The notes under the pieces are model-generated. The model saw only the letters and a program-made list of their open reading frames with translations, did not search any database and was not told the origin of the DNA. A stretch of 64,000 nt of DNA from Fimbriimonadaceae bacterium. GTDB taxonomy: Bacteria; Armatimonadota; Fimbriimonadia; Fimbriimonadales; Fimbriimonadaceae. Numbering within the stretch: the first letter of the stretch is position 1; each line of letters starts with the position of its first letter. Below, in pieces: positions 7,957 through 16,029 of this stretch. The stretch spans positions 1,606,218 through 1,670,217 of the forward strand of contig CP075365.1 in assembly GCA_019454125.1 (NCBI GenBank). The letters are read 5' to 3'. The position numbers and the translations under genes are program-made.

Positions 7957-10367
7957 CGGCCCTTCACGCAGACGGTCCGCGTCAAGTTCTGGCCCGATTC
8001 ACGGATCGGGCCTCCTTCGTGGATCTTCCCGTCCACCTCGGTCTGGTACGGGGCGGTGCCCGAAACCGCGATCTCGAAGACGTCTCCCCGGAAGGGACGT
8101 CGCATTGTGAACCCGTCCCACGCGCTCGGCAGGTTCGGGTCGATGACCAGCCCGTCGAGCGTCGCGCGGACGCCGCAGAGCCATCGGATGGCCACGCGCC
8201 GCAGCCAGGCGGCGGAACCCGTGTACCACGTCCAGCCCGCACGGCCCTCGAACGGTGAGTCCGGCCCGTCCGAGTTTCCAGGCATCACGTAAGGCTCGGC
8301 CGCATAAAGGTCGGCGTCCTTGGCTGAACGGAGCGGCGGGCAAAGCCCGAGGAACAACTGCAGGGCCTCGTCGGCGTCGCCCATCATCGCCGCCGCTTGC
8401 ACCGCCCAGGTCGCCGCGTGCGAGTAGACGCCGCCGTTCTCGCGGAGGCCGGGCGCATAGCGCGTGATATAGCCGATGTAGGGGTCGACGTTCTTGTAGG
8501 CCGGGGCGAGGAGCAACGCCCCGTACTCCTTGAAAAGCCGGTCGCGGGCGCTTTGCATGGCAGTCTGGAGCCTTTCGCCTTCGGCGATGCCGCTGATGAC
8601 CGCCCATGTTTGGGGGTTGAGGAAGATCTGTCCCTCCGAGTTCTGGCTGCTGCCGAAAGGCGCGCCGGTATCGTTGGTGCCGGCGATGAACCAGGCGCCG
8701 TCCCAGCCGTGCTGCTCGACCGCTTCGCGGATGTTCTCCGCCTCTGTGCGGTAGCGGGCGGCCCGTTCCGTGTCGCCCAGACGCTTGAGGACGGGGACGA
8801 ACCGGGTGAGGTGCGAGTAGAGGAACATCGCGTCCCAGACCGACTCTCCTTTGCCGTCAAGGCCGGCGTGGCTCAAGCCGTCGTTCCAGTCGCCCGCACC
8901 GATTAGCGGGATGCCTCGCTCGCTGCGAAGCGAGAGCGCCCGTTCCAGGCCGCGCAGGCAGTGGTCGAGCAAAGTCCCGTTGGTGGAGGGCAGCTCGGTC
9001 TCGCGCGAAAGGTAGGTCAGCGTGTGGTCGAGGGCGCCGAAGTCTGCGGTCTCGTCAAGGTAGTCAAGCGTGGCTTGTGCGAGCCACATGCAGGTGTCGC
9101 TGTGGCGGCTGGCGTGGCCCGTCATAGTGCCGGGGTGCCACCAGTGGCGGACGCCTCCGTCCTCGTACATCGCTTCGGCGTTGGTCTCGATTTGTCGCAG
9201 CGTGATGTGCGGCTCGTGGTCCAGGAAACAAAGGCTGTCTTGGAGCTGGTCGCGGAAACCATAGGCGCCCCCTTGCTGATAATAAGCGGAGCGGGCCTGC
9301 ATGCGACCCACGTAGGCTTGGTGGGGAAGCCATGCGTTCACCAACGCATTGACCACCGGGTCCGGCGTGGAGACTTCGAGCGCGTTCCAGCGGTCGTGGA
9401 AAGACGCCTTGACCCGGGCAAGCTCTTCGCGGGCGGTCTGCTCGGTCCAATACTGGGCTCGGGCGGGCACGTCGTCCACCGTCGGCGCGACGCCGAGGAC
9501 CATGACGATAGTCTGCCTCTCGCCCGGGGCCAGTGCCACCCGAAAGCGGGCTGCGGCCACGGGATCGTCCCATCGCTCGGTGGTCTGAGGAGCCTTGTCG
9601 TACCAGAGGCCGGCCGGCATGCGCACATCGCCCGGGGCGCCGACCCAGTTCGCCTTGTCGGTGAACCAGTCGATCCCGGTGGCACCGGGGATCGCCAAGA
9701 ACGCGGCGGGTGACGCCACGGATTCTTCGCGCGTGTTCTCGATGAGGGAGGCGCGCTTCCAGGCGCAGGTGTAGGCGTCGCCCGTCTTCACGCTCACGAA
9801 GAGCCGGTGGAACTCACGGTGCGATTCGCCTGGGGAGCCGACTTGCCACTCAAGGTACGGGCCGACGACCAGCTCTCGGTCACGGTCCTCCTTGTTCTCC
9901 AGCTCAAGGATCCAGATCTCCTCGTCGCGCTCGTGGGCGACAAAGACGGTCTGCCGGGACTCGATCCCATGGACTTGGCGGCAAAAAACGGAATAGCCCA
10001 GACCATGGGTGATCTCGTCGACCTCCGCCACGTCCTGAGTGGGGTGGAGCGTCGTCGCCCAGACGTCGTCGCCCTCGCGGAGATAGATCCAGCGGCCGTA
10101 ATCGTCGCGGACCATGTCCTGCTCCCAGCGGGTCAGCCGGAAGATCTGGCTGTTCCCGAGCCAAGAGAAGCCGCCCCCGGCCTGGCTCACGACAAGGGAA
10201 TAGGAGCCGTTGGACATCACGTTCACCCAGGGCCGCGGCGTCACGGCCGTGCACAGGACGAACTCTCGACCGTCCTCTGAGAATCTGCCGTATCGGTTGG
10301 AAGGGAGGGTGGAATATGCGGAGACTAAGGCGGAGCCGGTTGTCGAGGGAGGTGGGACGATGCTCAT
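7953..10367 (-). CDS. GH94 family glycoside phosphorylase
   Basis: An 804-residue GH94 enzyme, the size of cellobiose/chitobiose-type phosphorylases. These use phosphate to split a beta-glucoside, giving a sugar-1-phosphate. Visible family blocks are NRYGRFSEDGREFVL and TPRPWVNVM near the N-terminus, YQQGGAYGFRDQLQDSL, the catalytic GDWNDG motif at about residues 492-497, and GGVYSHAATWAVQAA. The start is the ATG at 10367, where homology begins; the frame upstream to 10457 looks untranslated. Operator O3 lies 106 bp upstream of this start. With GH144 and GH1 enzymes in the same regulon, a phosphorylase for short beta-glucan oligomers (sophoro-oligosaccharides are one candidate) is reasonable; substrate is inferred. 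Confidence 0.92.
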   Translation of the reverse strand: MSIVPPPSTTGSALVSAYSTLPSNRYGRFSEDGREFVLCTAVTPRPWVNVMSNGSYSLVVSQAGGGFSWLGNSQIFRLTRWEQDMVRDDYGRWIYLREGDDVWATTLHPTQDVAEVDEITHGLGYSVFCRQVHGIESRQTVFVAHERDEEIWILELENKEDRDRELVVGPYLEWQVGSPGESHREFHRLFVSVKTGDAYTCAWKRASLIENTREESVASPAAFLAIPGATGIDWFTDKANWVGAPGDVRMPAGLWYDKAPQTTERWDDPVAAARFRVALAPGERQTIVMVLGVAPTVDDVPARAQYWTEQTAREELARVKASFHDRWNALEVSTPDPVVNALVNAWLPHQAYVGRMQARSAYYQQGGAYGFRDQLQDSLCFLDHEPHITLRQIETNAEAMYEDGGVRHWWHPGTMTGHASRHSDTCMWLAQATLDYLDETADFGALDHTLTYLSRETELPSTNGTLLDHCLRGLERALSLRSERGIPLIGAGDWNDGLSHAGLDGKGESVWDAMFLYSHLTRFVPVLKRLGDTERAARYRTEAENIREAVEQHGWDGAWFIAGTNDTGAPFGSSQNSEGQIFLNPQTWAVISGIAEGERLQTAMQSARDRLFKEYGALLLAPAYKNVDPYIGYITRYAPGLRENGGVYSHAATWAVQAAAMMGDADEALQLFLGLCPPLRSAKDADLYAAEPYVMPGNSDGPDSPFEGRAGWTWYTGSAAWLRRVAIRWLCGVRATLDGLVIDPNLPSAWDGFTMRRPFRGDVFEIAVSGTAPYQTEVDGKIHEGGPIRESGQNLTRTVCVKGR

Positions 10368-10472
10368 TTCATGCCCTGGGAACCAATTCTTCGGGGATGC
10401 CACGGCCCGCTCTGGAAGCTCCCTTGAAGACGGGCGGCGCGATAGCGAGGATAGCATACCGATGTCGCTTGC

Positions 10473-10484
10473 TGAAAGGGTTCA
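10473..10484. promoter_or_regulatory. LacI-type operator O3 upstream of the GH94 gene
   Basis: TGAAAGGGTTCA, the reverse complement of O1 and O2, with matching flanks (GCTGAAAGGGTTCAGC is a 16-bp near-perfect palindrome). On the minus strand it lies about 20 nt upstream of TATGCT/TATCCT -10-like hexamers, in or next to the -35 region. That position suits repression of the GH94 gene. Confidence 0.72.
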
Positions 10485-10594
10485 GCCCAATTGCGACGAA
10501 AGTCCGCGTGCAATTCGGAACTATCACCAGGTAGCCCGGCTGCCCGGGCCCGCCTCCGCAATCTCCCACAGGGTGCCATAATCGAAAGTCGTCA

Positions 10595-10669
10595 GCCGAT
10601 GTAGCTCAGTGGTAGAGCAGCTGTTTCGTAAACAGCAGGTCACCGGTTCGAATCCGGTCATCGGCTCCA
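10595..10669 (+). tRNA. tRNA-Thr (anticodon CGT)
   Basis: A complete cloverleaf: acceptor arms GCCGATG and CATCGGC pair perfectly. The anticodon stem GCTGT/ACAGC encloses the loop TTCGTAA with anticodon CGT, the T-arm carries GGTTCGAATCC, and CCA is encoded at 10667-10669. It decodes ACG. Confidence 0.96.
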
Positions 10670-10753
10670 GTAATCCTCTGGGTTCGTTTGATGGGGCATA
10701 GGTCGGAGTCTGATTCATCATTGGACGATTAATCCAAATAGAGTGAACGACTT

Positions 10754-12661
10754 ATGATCCGGTGGAGGCAGCAGCCCTGGCTGGACAGTTGGGGTCCCTA
10801 CCTTGTCGCCGTGCTCGGCGTTGCCCTCGTGACGGCGATACGCCTCCCACTTAGGGAGTACACCGGCCTCCAGGGTGGCTTGTCCCTTTATGGGGTGCCG
10901 GTCGCTGTGGCCGCGCTGGTCGGTGGAATCCGGCCAGGAATATTCGCAGTCATCCTTGGCCTCTTCATCGGAACCTATCTCTTTGTGCCCCCGGGGGGAT
11001 TCGAGCCGAGGGCGCCCAACGAGATCTTCTCGATATCCGGCGCAACTTTGACGTGGATCCTTATCGCAATGATCTGCGACTTCGCCGTTTCTCGGGCGCG
11101 CGCGGAGCGGCAAGCGCTGCACCGCCAGAGGGACGTGGAGAATCAGCTCGGCGAGCTCTTGGATCGCATCACGGACGCATTTTTTACGGTCGGGCCTGAT
11201 TACAAAATCATCATGGCGAACCGTGCCGTCGTCGATCTCTTCGGAGTCCCCGCCGAGGAAACGACCGGCCAGGAACTTTGGACGGTCTGGAAGAGGGGAG
11301 GCGACGCCGCCGTTCGGCTCCGCATGGAGCAGGCCATGCAGACTGGCTCGCCCGTCACCGTCGAGTTCGACGACTTCAGCAACCACCGCGCGTTCGAGCT
11401 GCGCCTCTTCCCGGCGCCCGACCAGTCCACCCTGGCCGTCTTCGCCCAAAACATAACAGCGAAGAAGCGTTTAGAAGAAGCGCGCGAGCGCCTCTTGGCC
11501 GACGAGAGGGCGGCCCGCAGCGACGCCGAACAGGAGAGCCGCTCCAAGGACGAGTTCGTCGCGACTCTCTCGCACGAGCTCCGGACCCCCATGACCGCCA
11601 TCGTGGGCTGGAGCGAGATCCTGCGCCCGAAGGCCGCGGACGACCGTGAACTTGCCGAAGGGCTCGCCGCCATTGAAAGCTCCGCGCGGCTCCAATCCCA
11701 ACTTATCGACGACTTGCTCGATATAAGCCGCATCGTCACTGGCCAACTGCGCCTCCACTGGCAGATCGTCGACCTGCGCGAGATCGTGGACGACGTGATC
11801 CGCGATCGGACTCCGTTCGCCGCCGAAAGGCGCCGGACGCTCTCGTGCCGCCCTTGTGACAACGACCTCTATATGCGTGGCGACGAATTGCGCTTGACCC
11901 AAATCGTCACAAACCTGGTCGCCAACGCGCTCAAATTCACGGACGACGGCGGAAACATTGTCGTCGAGCTCTATCGTGAAGGATCCTCGGCCGTTCTCTC
12001 GGTGACCGATGACGGCCAGGGAATCGACAGCGACGCCCTGCCCTTCATCTTCGACCGATTCCGCCAGGCAAACGTCGGCATAAACCGGAAGCACGGTGGC
12101 CTCGGACTTGGGCTTGCGATCGTGAAGCAACTGGTCGAGGCGCACGAAGGATCGGTCTCCGCGGAGAGTTCGGGCCCGGGAATGGGCTCCAAGTTCACGG
12201 TGCGGTTGCCCCTTTTGGCGTCTGGCCTCCCGACCACGCACGCCGTCGAAGAGGAGCCAAAACCGACTGACCTAACCGGAATCAAAGTCTTGCTCGTGGA
12301 GGACGACCCGGCGACCCGGCGAGTGATCCAGAAGATGCTGACGATGGCCGGGGCGAGCGTCGAAGCTTGCGCTTCTGGCCGCGAAGGGCTCAATTCCCTT
12401 TCCCGCCAGGTGCCAGACGTTCTGGTCAGCGACATCGGGATGCCGGAGATGGACGGCTATCGCTTCATCGCCAACGTGCGCGCCTTCGCAAAGGAGGATG
12501 TCGCGCGACTCCCCAGCCTGGCCTTGACCGCTTTCGCGCGCGCCGAGGACCGCAACCGTGCGATCGAGGCCGGGTTCGACGTCCACCTCTCGAAGCCGGT
12601 CCAAGCCGACAGCCTCGTTGCCACGGTCAGCCGCCTTGCGAGGACGGCCCGGGCAAAATAA
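10754..12661 (+). CDS. Membrane hybrid histidine kinase (DUF4118-like TM, PAS, HisKA, HATPase, REC)
   Basis: A 635-residue sensor. About four hydrophobic segments in residues 12-115 resemble the DUF4118/KdpD-like membrane module. A PAS domain follows (about 130-235, FFTVGPDYKIIMANRAVVDLFG), then a HisKA domain with the phospho-accepting His at about residue 274 in LSHELRTPM. The ATPase domain has the N box (NLVANALKF), G1 (DDGQGID) and G2 (GGLGLGLAIV). A C-terminal receiver has its phospho-acceptor Asp at about 560 (SDIGMPEMDG) and Lys in LSKPVQ. No cognate output regulator is adjacent on this strand; the stress cluster on the opposite strand begins 48 nt downstream. Confidence 0.93.
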   Translation: MIRWRQQPWLDSWGPYLVAVLGVALVTAIRLPLREYTGLQGGLSLYGVPVAVAALVGGIRPGIFAVILGLFIGTYLFVPPGGFEPRAPNEIFSISGATLTWILIAMICDFAVSRARAERQALHRQRDVENQLGELLDRITDAFFTVGPDYKIIMANRAVVDLFGVPAEETTGQELWTVWKRGGDAAVRLRMEQAMQTGSPVTVEFDDFSNHRAFELRLFPAPDQSTLAVFAQNITAKKRLEEARERLLADERAARSDAEQESRSKDEFVATLSHELRTPMTAIVGWSEILRPKAADDRELAEGLAAIESSARLQSQLIDDLLDISRIVTGQLRLHWQIVDLREIVDDVIRDRTPFAAERRRTLSCRPCDNDLYMRGDELRLTQIVTNLVANALKFTDDGGNIVVELYREGSSAVLSVTDDGQGIDSDALPFIFDRFRQANVGINRKHGGLGLGLAIVKQLVEAHEGSVSAESSGPGMGSKFTVRLPLLASGLPTTHAVEEEPKPTDLTGIKVLLVEDDPATRRVIQKMLTMAGASVEACASGREGLNSLSRQVPDVLVSDIGMPEMDGYRFIANVRAFAKEDVARLPSLALTAFARAEDRNRAIEAGFDVHLSKPVQADSLVATVSRLARTARAK

Positions 12662-12663
12662 AT

Positions 12664-12683
12664 CCGGCCCCGAGTGGGGCCGG
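12664..12683 (-). terminator. Intergenic hairpin, likely terminator of the minus-strand stress genes
   Basis: Perfect arms CCGGCCCC and GGGGCCGG around a 4-nt loop. Read on the minus strand, the hairpin is followed by the T-rich ATTTATTTT, so it should end the transcript of the gene ending at 12709. On the plus strand there is no T run. Confidence 0.6.
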
Positions 12684-12708
12684 TCGTGGGGAAGGGGAGA
12701 AACGTTTC

Positions 12709-13137
12709 TTAGGCCTTGCGACGGATCTCGCGAATGTTTTGACCATAGGCCTGGGTGAGCTCTTGCATGCCCTTGGCGAAGTGGTCGCGGTTCTCGCCCC
12801 AAGCGTCGGGCGCGGTGTGCCGCATCTCGTCCAGCTCCCTGCGGAGGTCTTCGAGCCTTCGCTCCACTTCGACCTTGCCGGGATCCCACCAACTTGCGGG
12901 CTTGTCGTTGTGCAGCTCGCGGAACGACCGGAAGTCGTCTTCGTAAAGGCTCAAGCCACTGGCCGCCGCGTCGTAGGATTCTGCGTCGAAGCGGTAGTCG
13001 TGCTCGTCGGACATGTCGTGCGTATGGGGGCTGTGGCTACCCGGGTTCATCGTAGGGTTTGTGGTTTCGCCGAGAGTGCCGGCCGGAGAGATCAGTCGAT
13101 CCGGCAGGGGGCCTGTTTGTTCGAGTTCTTTTTCCAT
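12709..13137 (-). CDS. Hypothetical acidic, charged small protein in the stress cluster
   Basis: A 142-residue hypothetical protein from the ATG at 13137. The N-terminal half is Pro/Gly/His-rich and probably disordered. The C-terminal half (about residues 90-142) is strongly charged and predicted helical, with the repeated pattern VERRLEDLRRELDEMRH. It lacks a signal peptide and Cys residues. It follows the DUF1328 gene by 62 nt on the same strand and ends at a likely terminator, making it the last gene of the stress-type cluster. A later start at the Met of MSDEHDYRFD (13014) is possible. I do not recognise a family, and its assignment to stress is by neighbourhood only. Confidence 0.7.
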   Translation of the reverse strand: MEKELEQTGPLPDRLISPAGTLGETTNPTMNPGSHSPHTHDMSDEHDYRFDAESYDAAASGLSLYEDDFRSFRELHNDKPASWWDPGKVEVERRLEDLRRELDEMRHTAPDAWGENRDHFAKGMQELTQAYGQNIREIRRKA

Positions 13138-13199
13138 GGGAATGCCTATGGGAAAGGCCGGAGCAACACTGTGCCCCGGCCGGAGAGAGCCCTGATTGG

Positions 13200-13367
13200 C
13201 TAGAGTGCCCGTTTCGCCCCTCGGAAGAGGAACGACAGGACGAAAAGCACCAGGAAGACGAAGAAGAGGATCTGCGCGAGGCCTGCAGAGGCGCCGGCGA
13301 TGCCGCCGAAACCGAGGATGCCGGCCACGATCGCGATCACAAGGAAGACAGCTGCCCAATAAAGCAT
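13200..13367 (-). CDS. DUF1328-type small membrane protein
   Basis: A 55-residue protein with two hydrophobic segments: [20 protein letters not shown], then a Gly/Ala turn, then a second helix ([16 protein letters not shown]) and a basic RGAKRAL end. This is the DUF1328/YtjA pattern, widespread next to stress and envelope genes. Its ribosome-binding site (GGAGG) lies inside the last codons of the DUF892 gene upstream, whose stop is only 3 nt before this ATG, so the two are very likely translated from one mRNA. Confidence 0.88.
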   Translation of the reverse strand: MLYWAAVFLVIAIVAGILGFGGIAGASAGLAQILFFVFLVLFVLSFLFRGAKRAL

Positions 13368-13370
13368 GGC

Positions 13371-13892
13371 TTACCTCCGATCCCCCGCCGAGGCAAATTC
13401 GCCATCGGCCTTGGCATTGAGACCGCCTTCAGCAATCTCCGTCATCAGCATGTCTGCATTAGTCTCTTCCTCGAAGATCGAGTTAAGGGCCTTTACGTCG
13501 TCCTTAAAGCCTAGTTGCTTCGCGAAGACGCGCATTGAGCCATAAGCAGAGATCTCATAGTGCTCGACCTTTTGACACGCCGTGATAAGGGCGGCGTCCC
13601 GGGTCGGGCCCGCTTCAAACTCGCTGGCGATGTCCATGCCTTCCTTAAGAAGGCCCTCCATGCCTTTGCAATGCTCGCCTTCCGGCTTTTCATCGTGGGC
13701 GGCAATGATGTCCGCTACGGTTTCAGCCTGTTGCTTGGTCTCCTGAAGGTGCCGGTTTAGGGCGTCCTTCAATTCTTTGCTCGTTACTGCATCGATCACC
13801 TTGGGCAATGCCTTGATGATTTGAGTCTCCGCACTGTAAATGTCGCGAAGCCCGTGCAGGTAGATGTCCTTAAGATCCTGCTTTTGTCTCAT
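13371..13892 (-). CDS. Ferritin-like DUF892 protein (YciF/YciE type)
   Basis: A 173-residue member of the DUF892 family (PF05974), four-helix ferritin-like proteins found with general-stress genes. Recognisable blocks are LHGLRDIYSAETQIIKALPK, then LNRHLQETKQQAETV, then CQKVEHYEISAYGSMRVFAKQLG and the EEETNADMLMTEIAE end. The Glu and His residues expected for a di-metal site (E22, E52, E110, H111 region) appear present by inspection. It is cotranscribed with the DUF1328 gene 3 nt downstream. In other bacteria these proteins respond to osmotic or oxidative stress; the exact reaction is unsettled. Confidence 0.92.
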   Translation of the reverse strand: MRQKQDLKDIYLHGLRDIYSAETQIIKALPKVIDAVTSKELKDALNRHLQETKQQAETVADIIAAHDEKPEGEHCKGMEGLLKEGMDIASEFEAGPTRDAALITACQKVEHYEISAYGSMRVFAKQLGFKDDVKALNSIFEEETNADMLMTEIAEGGLNAKADGEFASAGDRR

Positions 13893-13937
13893 GTCGTTGT
13901 CTTGCTCCTTCCTTTCGGAAAACCGTCGGAACGTGAT

Positions 13938-14198
13938 TCAAACTACGTTCTTGCTTTCAAGAGGAACGTTAAGGGGATTTTCCTTGCCGTAAGAATCGCG
14001 CAAGAGTGTCTTGGCGATCGGCTTTACAGTCGCGTAGGCTTGGCTCGCCGCGGCGGTGCCGCCAAGCAAGGACTTCCAAAGCTTCTTGCCTTGGCCCTTG
14101 CGCATGAATACGACCATTCCGAGCCCCGCCAAGAGAGAAGCCCCCACCGCGATCGCGGTGGAAGGCTTCACGGAGAAATTCTTTTGGCGCGTCGTCAC
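13938..14198 (-). CDS. Small membrane protein coupled to an ECF sigma factor
   Basis: An 86-residue protein with one transmembrane segment near residues 15-31 (AIAVGASLLAGLGMVVFM), a basic cytoplasmic-looking stretch (RKGQGKKLWKSL) and a polar tail. The start overlaps the sigma-factor stop by 4 nt, a position usually held by the anti-sigma factor. It lacks the zinc-binding HxxxCxxC motif of ZAS anti-sigmas and is much shorter than most. It could be a minimal membrane regulator or simply a stress-regulon membrane protein; I do not recognise a family. Confidence 0.75.
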   Translation of the reverse strand: MTTRQKNFSVKPSTAIAVGASLLAGLGMVVFMRKGQGKKLWKSLLGGTAAASQAYATVKPIAKTLLRDSYGKENPLNVPLESKNVV

Positions 14199-14779
14199 GC
14201 GGCAGCCCCCTGTTGCTTTTGCGCCTGGGCCTGCACGAGCGTCATGAGGCGGGCCGAGCGGGCGGCCTGCGTCAGATATCGCTTGGCACGGGCCAGTCGC
14301 TGCCGGACGCTCCGCTCGCCGCAGTCGAGCTGGCGGGCGATGTCGCTCTCGTCGAGGTCTTCGCGAAGGCTCAAGCGGACCGCCTTGGCATCGTTCTCCG
14401 GCAACGTGCTGAGTAGGGCTTCAAACTCGGGGTTGGGGCACTCGGCCATGAGCTTCTGCTCCGGATTGAGGCGAGGGTCGGTCGGGATCTGGTGCGGGTT
14501 GTCCTCTAGAGTCTCTTCCAACGAGAGGGCGTTGATCCGGCGCTGGCGGGCACGCACTCGGTCGATTTGCGTTCGGCGAATGATTTGTTGCAGCCATGCG
14601 CGGCCCTCAGGGAGCTCGCCGTTCTTTTCGTAGGAGCGGAAAGCCTTTACCATGGCCTCTTGAACGAGGTCGAAGGCTTCGTCGCGATCCCGTGTAATAA
14701 AGGTTGCAAACCGTAAAGCGTCTTGATAGCCGCGCTTACAGTAGTCGTCGAAGTGGACCCGTCGTTGTGTGCTCGTCAT
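14195..14779 (-). CDS. ECF-type RNA polymerase sigma factor
   Basis: A 194-residue sigma-70 family protein with region 2 (RDRDEAFDLVQEAMVKAFRSY) and region 4 (LREDLDESDIARQLDCGERSVRQRLARAKRYL), joined by a linker longer than usual (about residues 75-115). It should direct RNA polymerase to stress promoters, likely those of the neighbouring DUF892/DUF1328/CsbD genes. No conventional anti-sigma follows; the partner is the overlapping 86-residue membrane protein. A conserved ECF promoter motif was not evident by eye in front of the neighbours. Confidence 0.9.
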   Translation of the reverse strand: MTSTQRRVHFDDYCKRGYQDALRFATFITRDRDEAFDLVQEAMVKAFRSYEKNGELPEGRAWLQQIIRRTQIDRVRARQRRINALSLEETLEDNPHQIPTDPRLNPEQKLMAECPNPEFEALLSTLPENDAKAVRLSLREDLDESDIARQLDCGERSVRQRLARAKRYLTQAARSARLMTLVQAQAQKQQGAAA

Positions 14780-14891
14780 TTCCGTTCTCCGTGCTCCACG
14801 AGGAGCGCTTACGGAATGACTCTACGCGATGAACCCTAAAGGCCCTGTTAAATCCGGTTGTGCGGGTGTAAAAGATCGGTAGGAAAACGGT

Positions 14892-15635
14892 TTATGCACG
14901 GATCCGGTAACCGACTCGGGGCTCTGTGAGGATGAGATTCGGGTTCGAAGGATCGTCTTCGAGCTTCTTACGGAGGTAACCGACATACACCCGCAGATAC
15001 TGCGACTCCTCTGAATATTCGTCGCCCCAAACTTCGGCCAAGATTTGGCGCTGGGTGACGACCCGGCCGGCATGTTTCGCCAGCAACACGAGCAGCTTGT
15101 ACTCGATGGGCGTCAAGTGGATCTGGTCGCCCCCCTTCATGACCCGGCGGGCGGCGATGTCTATCTGGACGTCGCCCATCTCGATCACGGGGAGGGAGGT
15201 GTCCTGTCCCCCGGACTGGTACCGACGCCAGGCCGCGCGCATGCGCGCCAAGAGCTCGGAAACGCCGAAGGGCTTCGTCACATAATCGTCCGCGCCAGCC
15301 TCCAGCGCCGCGACCTTCTTGTCCTCGTCGTCCTGGGCGGAGACGATGATAATCGGCGCCTGCGACCAACCGCGGAACTGCTCGACGAACTCGACGCCGT
15401 TCAAGTCTGGCAAGCCGAGATCGAGGAGGACGAGTTCCGGCCGAAGCTTTGAGGCAGTCGTAAGCCCCTGGACGGCGCTCCCGCACTCCGTCATTTTGAA
15501 CTCAGTCTCAAGGAGGGCGGCGTTAAGCAAGCGCCTGATCGCCTCATCGTCCTCCACGACTAAGACGGGCACCTTGAGCCCGTCACCCGTTTTGACCGCG
15601 AACTCCGAGCCAGTCATAGTTTGCTGCATGAGCAA
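14892..15635 (-). CDS. OmpR/KdpE-type response regulator
   Basis: A 247-residue two-domain regulator. The N-terminal receiver (about 22-135) has acidic DDE in VEDDEAIR, the phospho-acceptor Asp in LVLLDLGLPDLNG and Lys in YVTKPFG. The C-terminal winged helix (about 150-245) has HLTPIEYKLLVLLAKHAGRV and the closing RVYVGYLRKKLEDDPSNP to GVGYRIRA-like end. Sequence style is closest to KdpE, but no kdpFABC or kdpD genes are present here. It lies between the ECF sigma gene and CsbD, and could take phosphate from one of the two hybrid kinases in this region; pairing is inference. Confidence 0.93.
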   Translation of the reverse strand: MLMQQTMTGSEFAVKTGDGLKVPVLVVEDDEAIRRLLNAALLETEFKMTECGSAVQGLTTASKLRPELVLLDLGLPDLNGVEFVEQFRGWSQAPIIIVSAQDDEDKKVAALEAGADDYVTKPFGVSELLARMRAAWRRYQSGGQDTSLPVIEMGDVQIDIAARRVMKGGDQIHLTPIEYKLLVLLAKHAGRVVTQRQILAEVWGDEYSEESQYLRVYVGYLRKKLEDDPSNPNLILTEPRVGYRIRA

Positions 15636-15648
15636 GTTACCCTAACGC

Positions 15649-15669
15649 AAAAAACGTCCCTCCGGGACG
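15649..15669 (-). terminator. Rho-independent terminator after the CsbD gene
   Basis: On the minus strand, arms CGTCCC/GGGACG with a 3-nt loop run straight into TTTTTT. It is 70 nt downstream of the CsbD stop and just upstream of the response-regulator start, so that regulator should have its own promoter. Confidence 0.75.
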
Positions 15670-15740
15670 GACAGGCACGAAGAGGCGGGCGCCCGGCTGC
15701 TCACGTCCAGTCGCCCGCACTGCAAGTTAAGGATAAACGC

Positions 15741-15944
15741 CTATCGTTCGAGCCGGTCGCCCCAATCAGAGACCCGGCGCTCGGCTTCGTCACGAGCCCA
15801 GCCGTACCGTTCTTGAAGCTTTCCAACCAGCTGCTCTTTACGCCCTTCGATCTCCATAAGATCGTCGTCCGTAAGGTCGCCCCACTCTTCTTTCACCTTG
15901 CCCGTCAACTGTTTCCAGTTCCCTTTAACCGTATCCCAATTCAT
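15741..15944 (-). CDS. CsbD-like general stress protein
   Basis: A 67-residue CsbD family protein (PF05532), spanning MNWDTVKGNWKQLTGKVKEE, then WGDLTDDDLMEIEGRKEQLVG and KLQERYGWARDEAERRV. The whole family length is present. CsbD-like proteins are small, soluble and induced under general stress in many bacteria; the molecular function is not known. It is monocistronic here, with a terminator behind it and the hybrid kinase gene 85 nt upstream on the same strand (that kinase ends at 16030). Confidence 0.95.
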   Translation of the reverse strand: MNWDTVKGNWKQLTGKVKEEWGDLTDDDLMEIEGRKEQLVGKLQERYGWARDEAERRVSDWGDRLER

Positions 15945-16029
15945 TTTGTTTTTTGCTCCGGGGGATTAGTTGGCCCTTCCCCACATCACGATCCTCGCCA
16001 TAAGAAGGAGGTAAACAGAGCGGCCTGGA

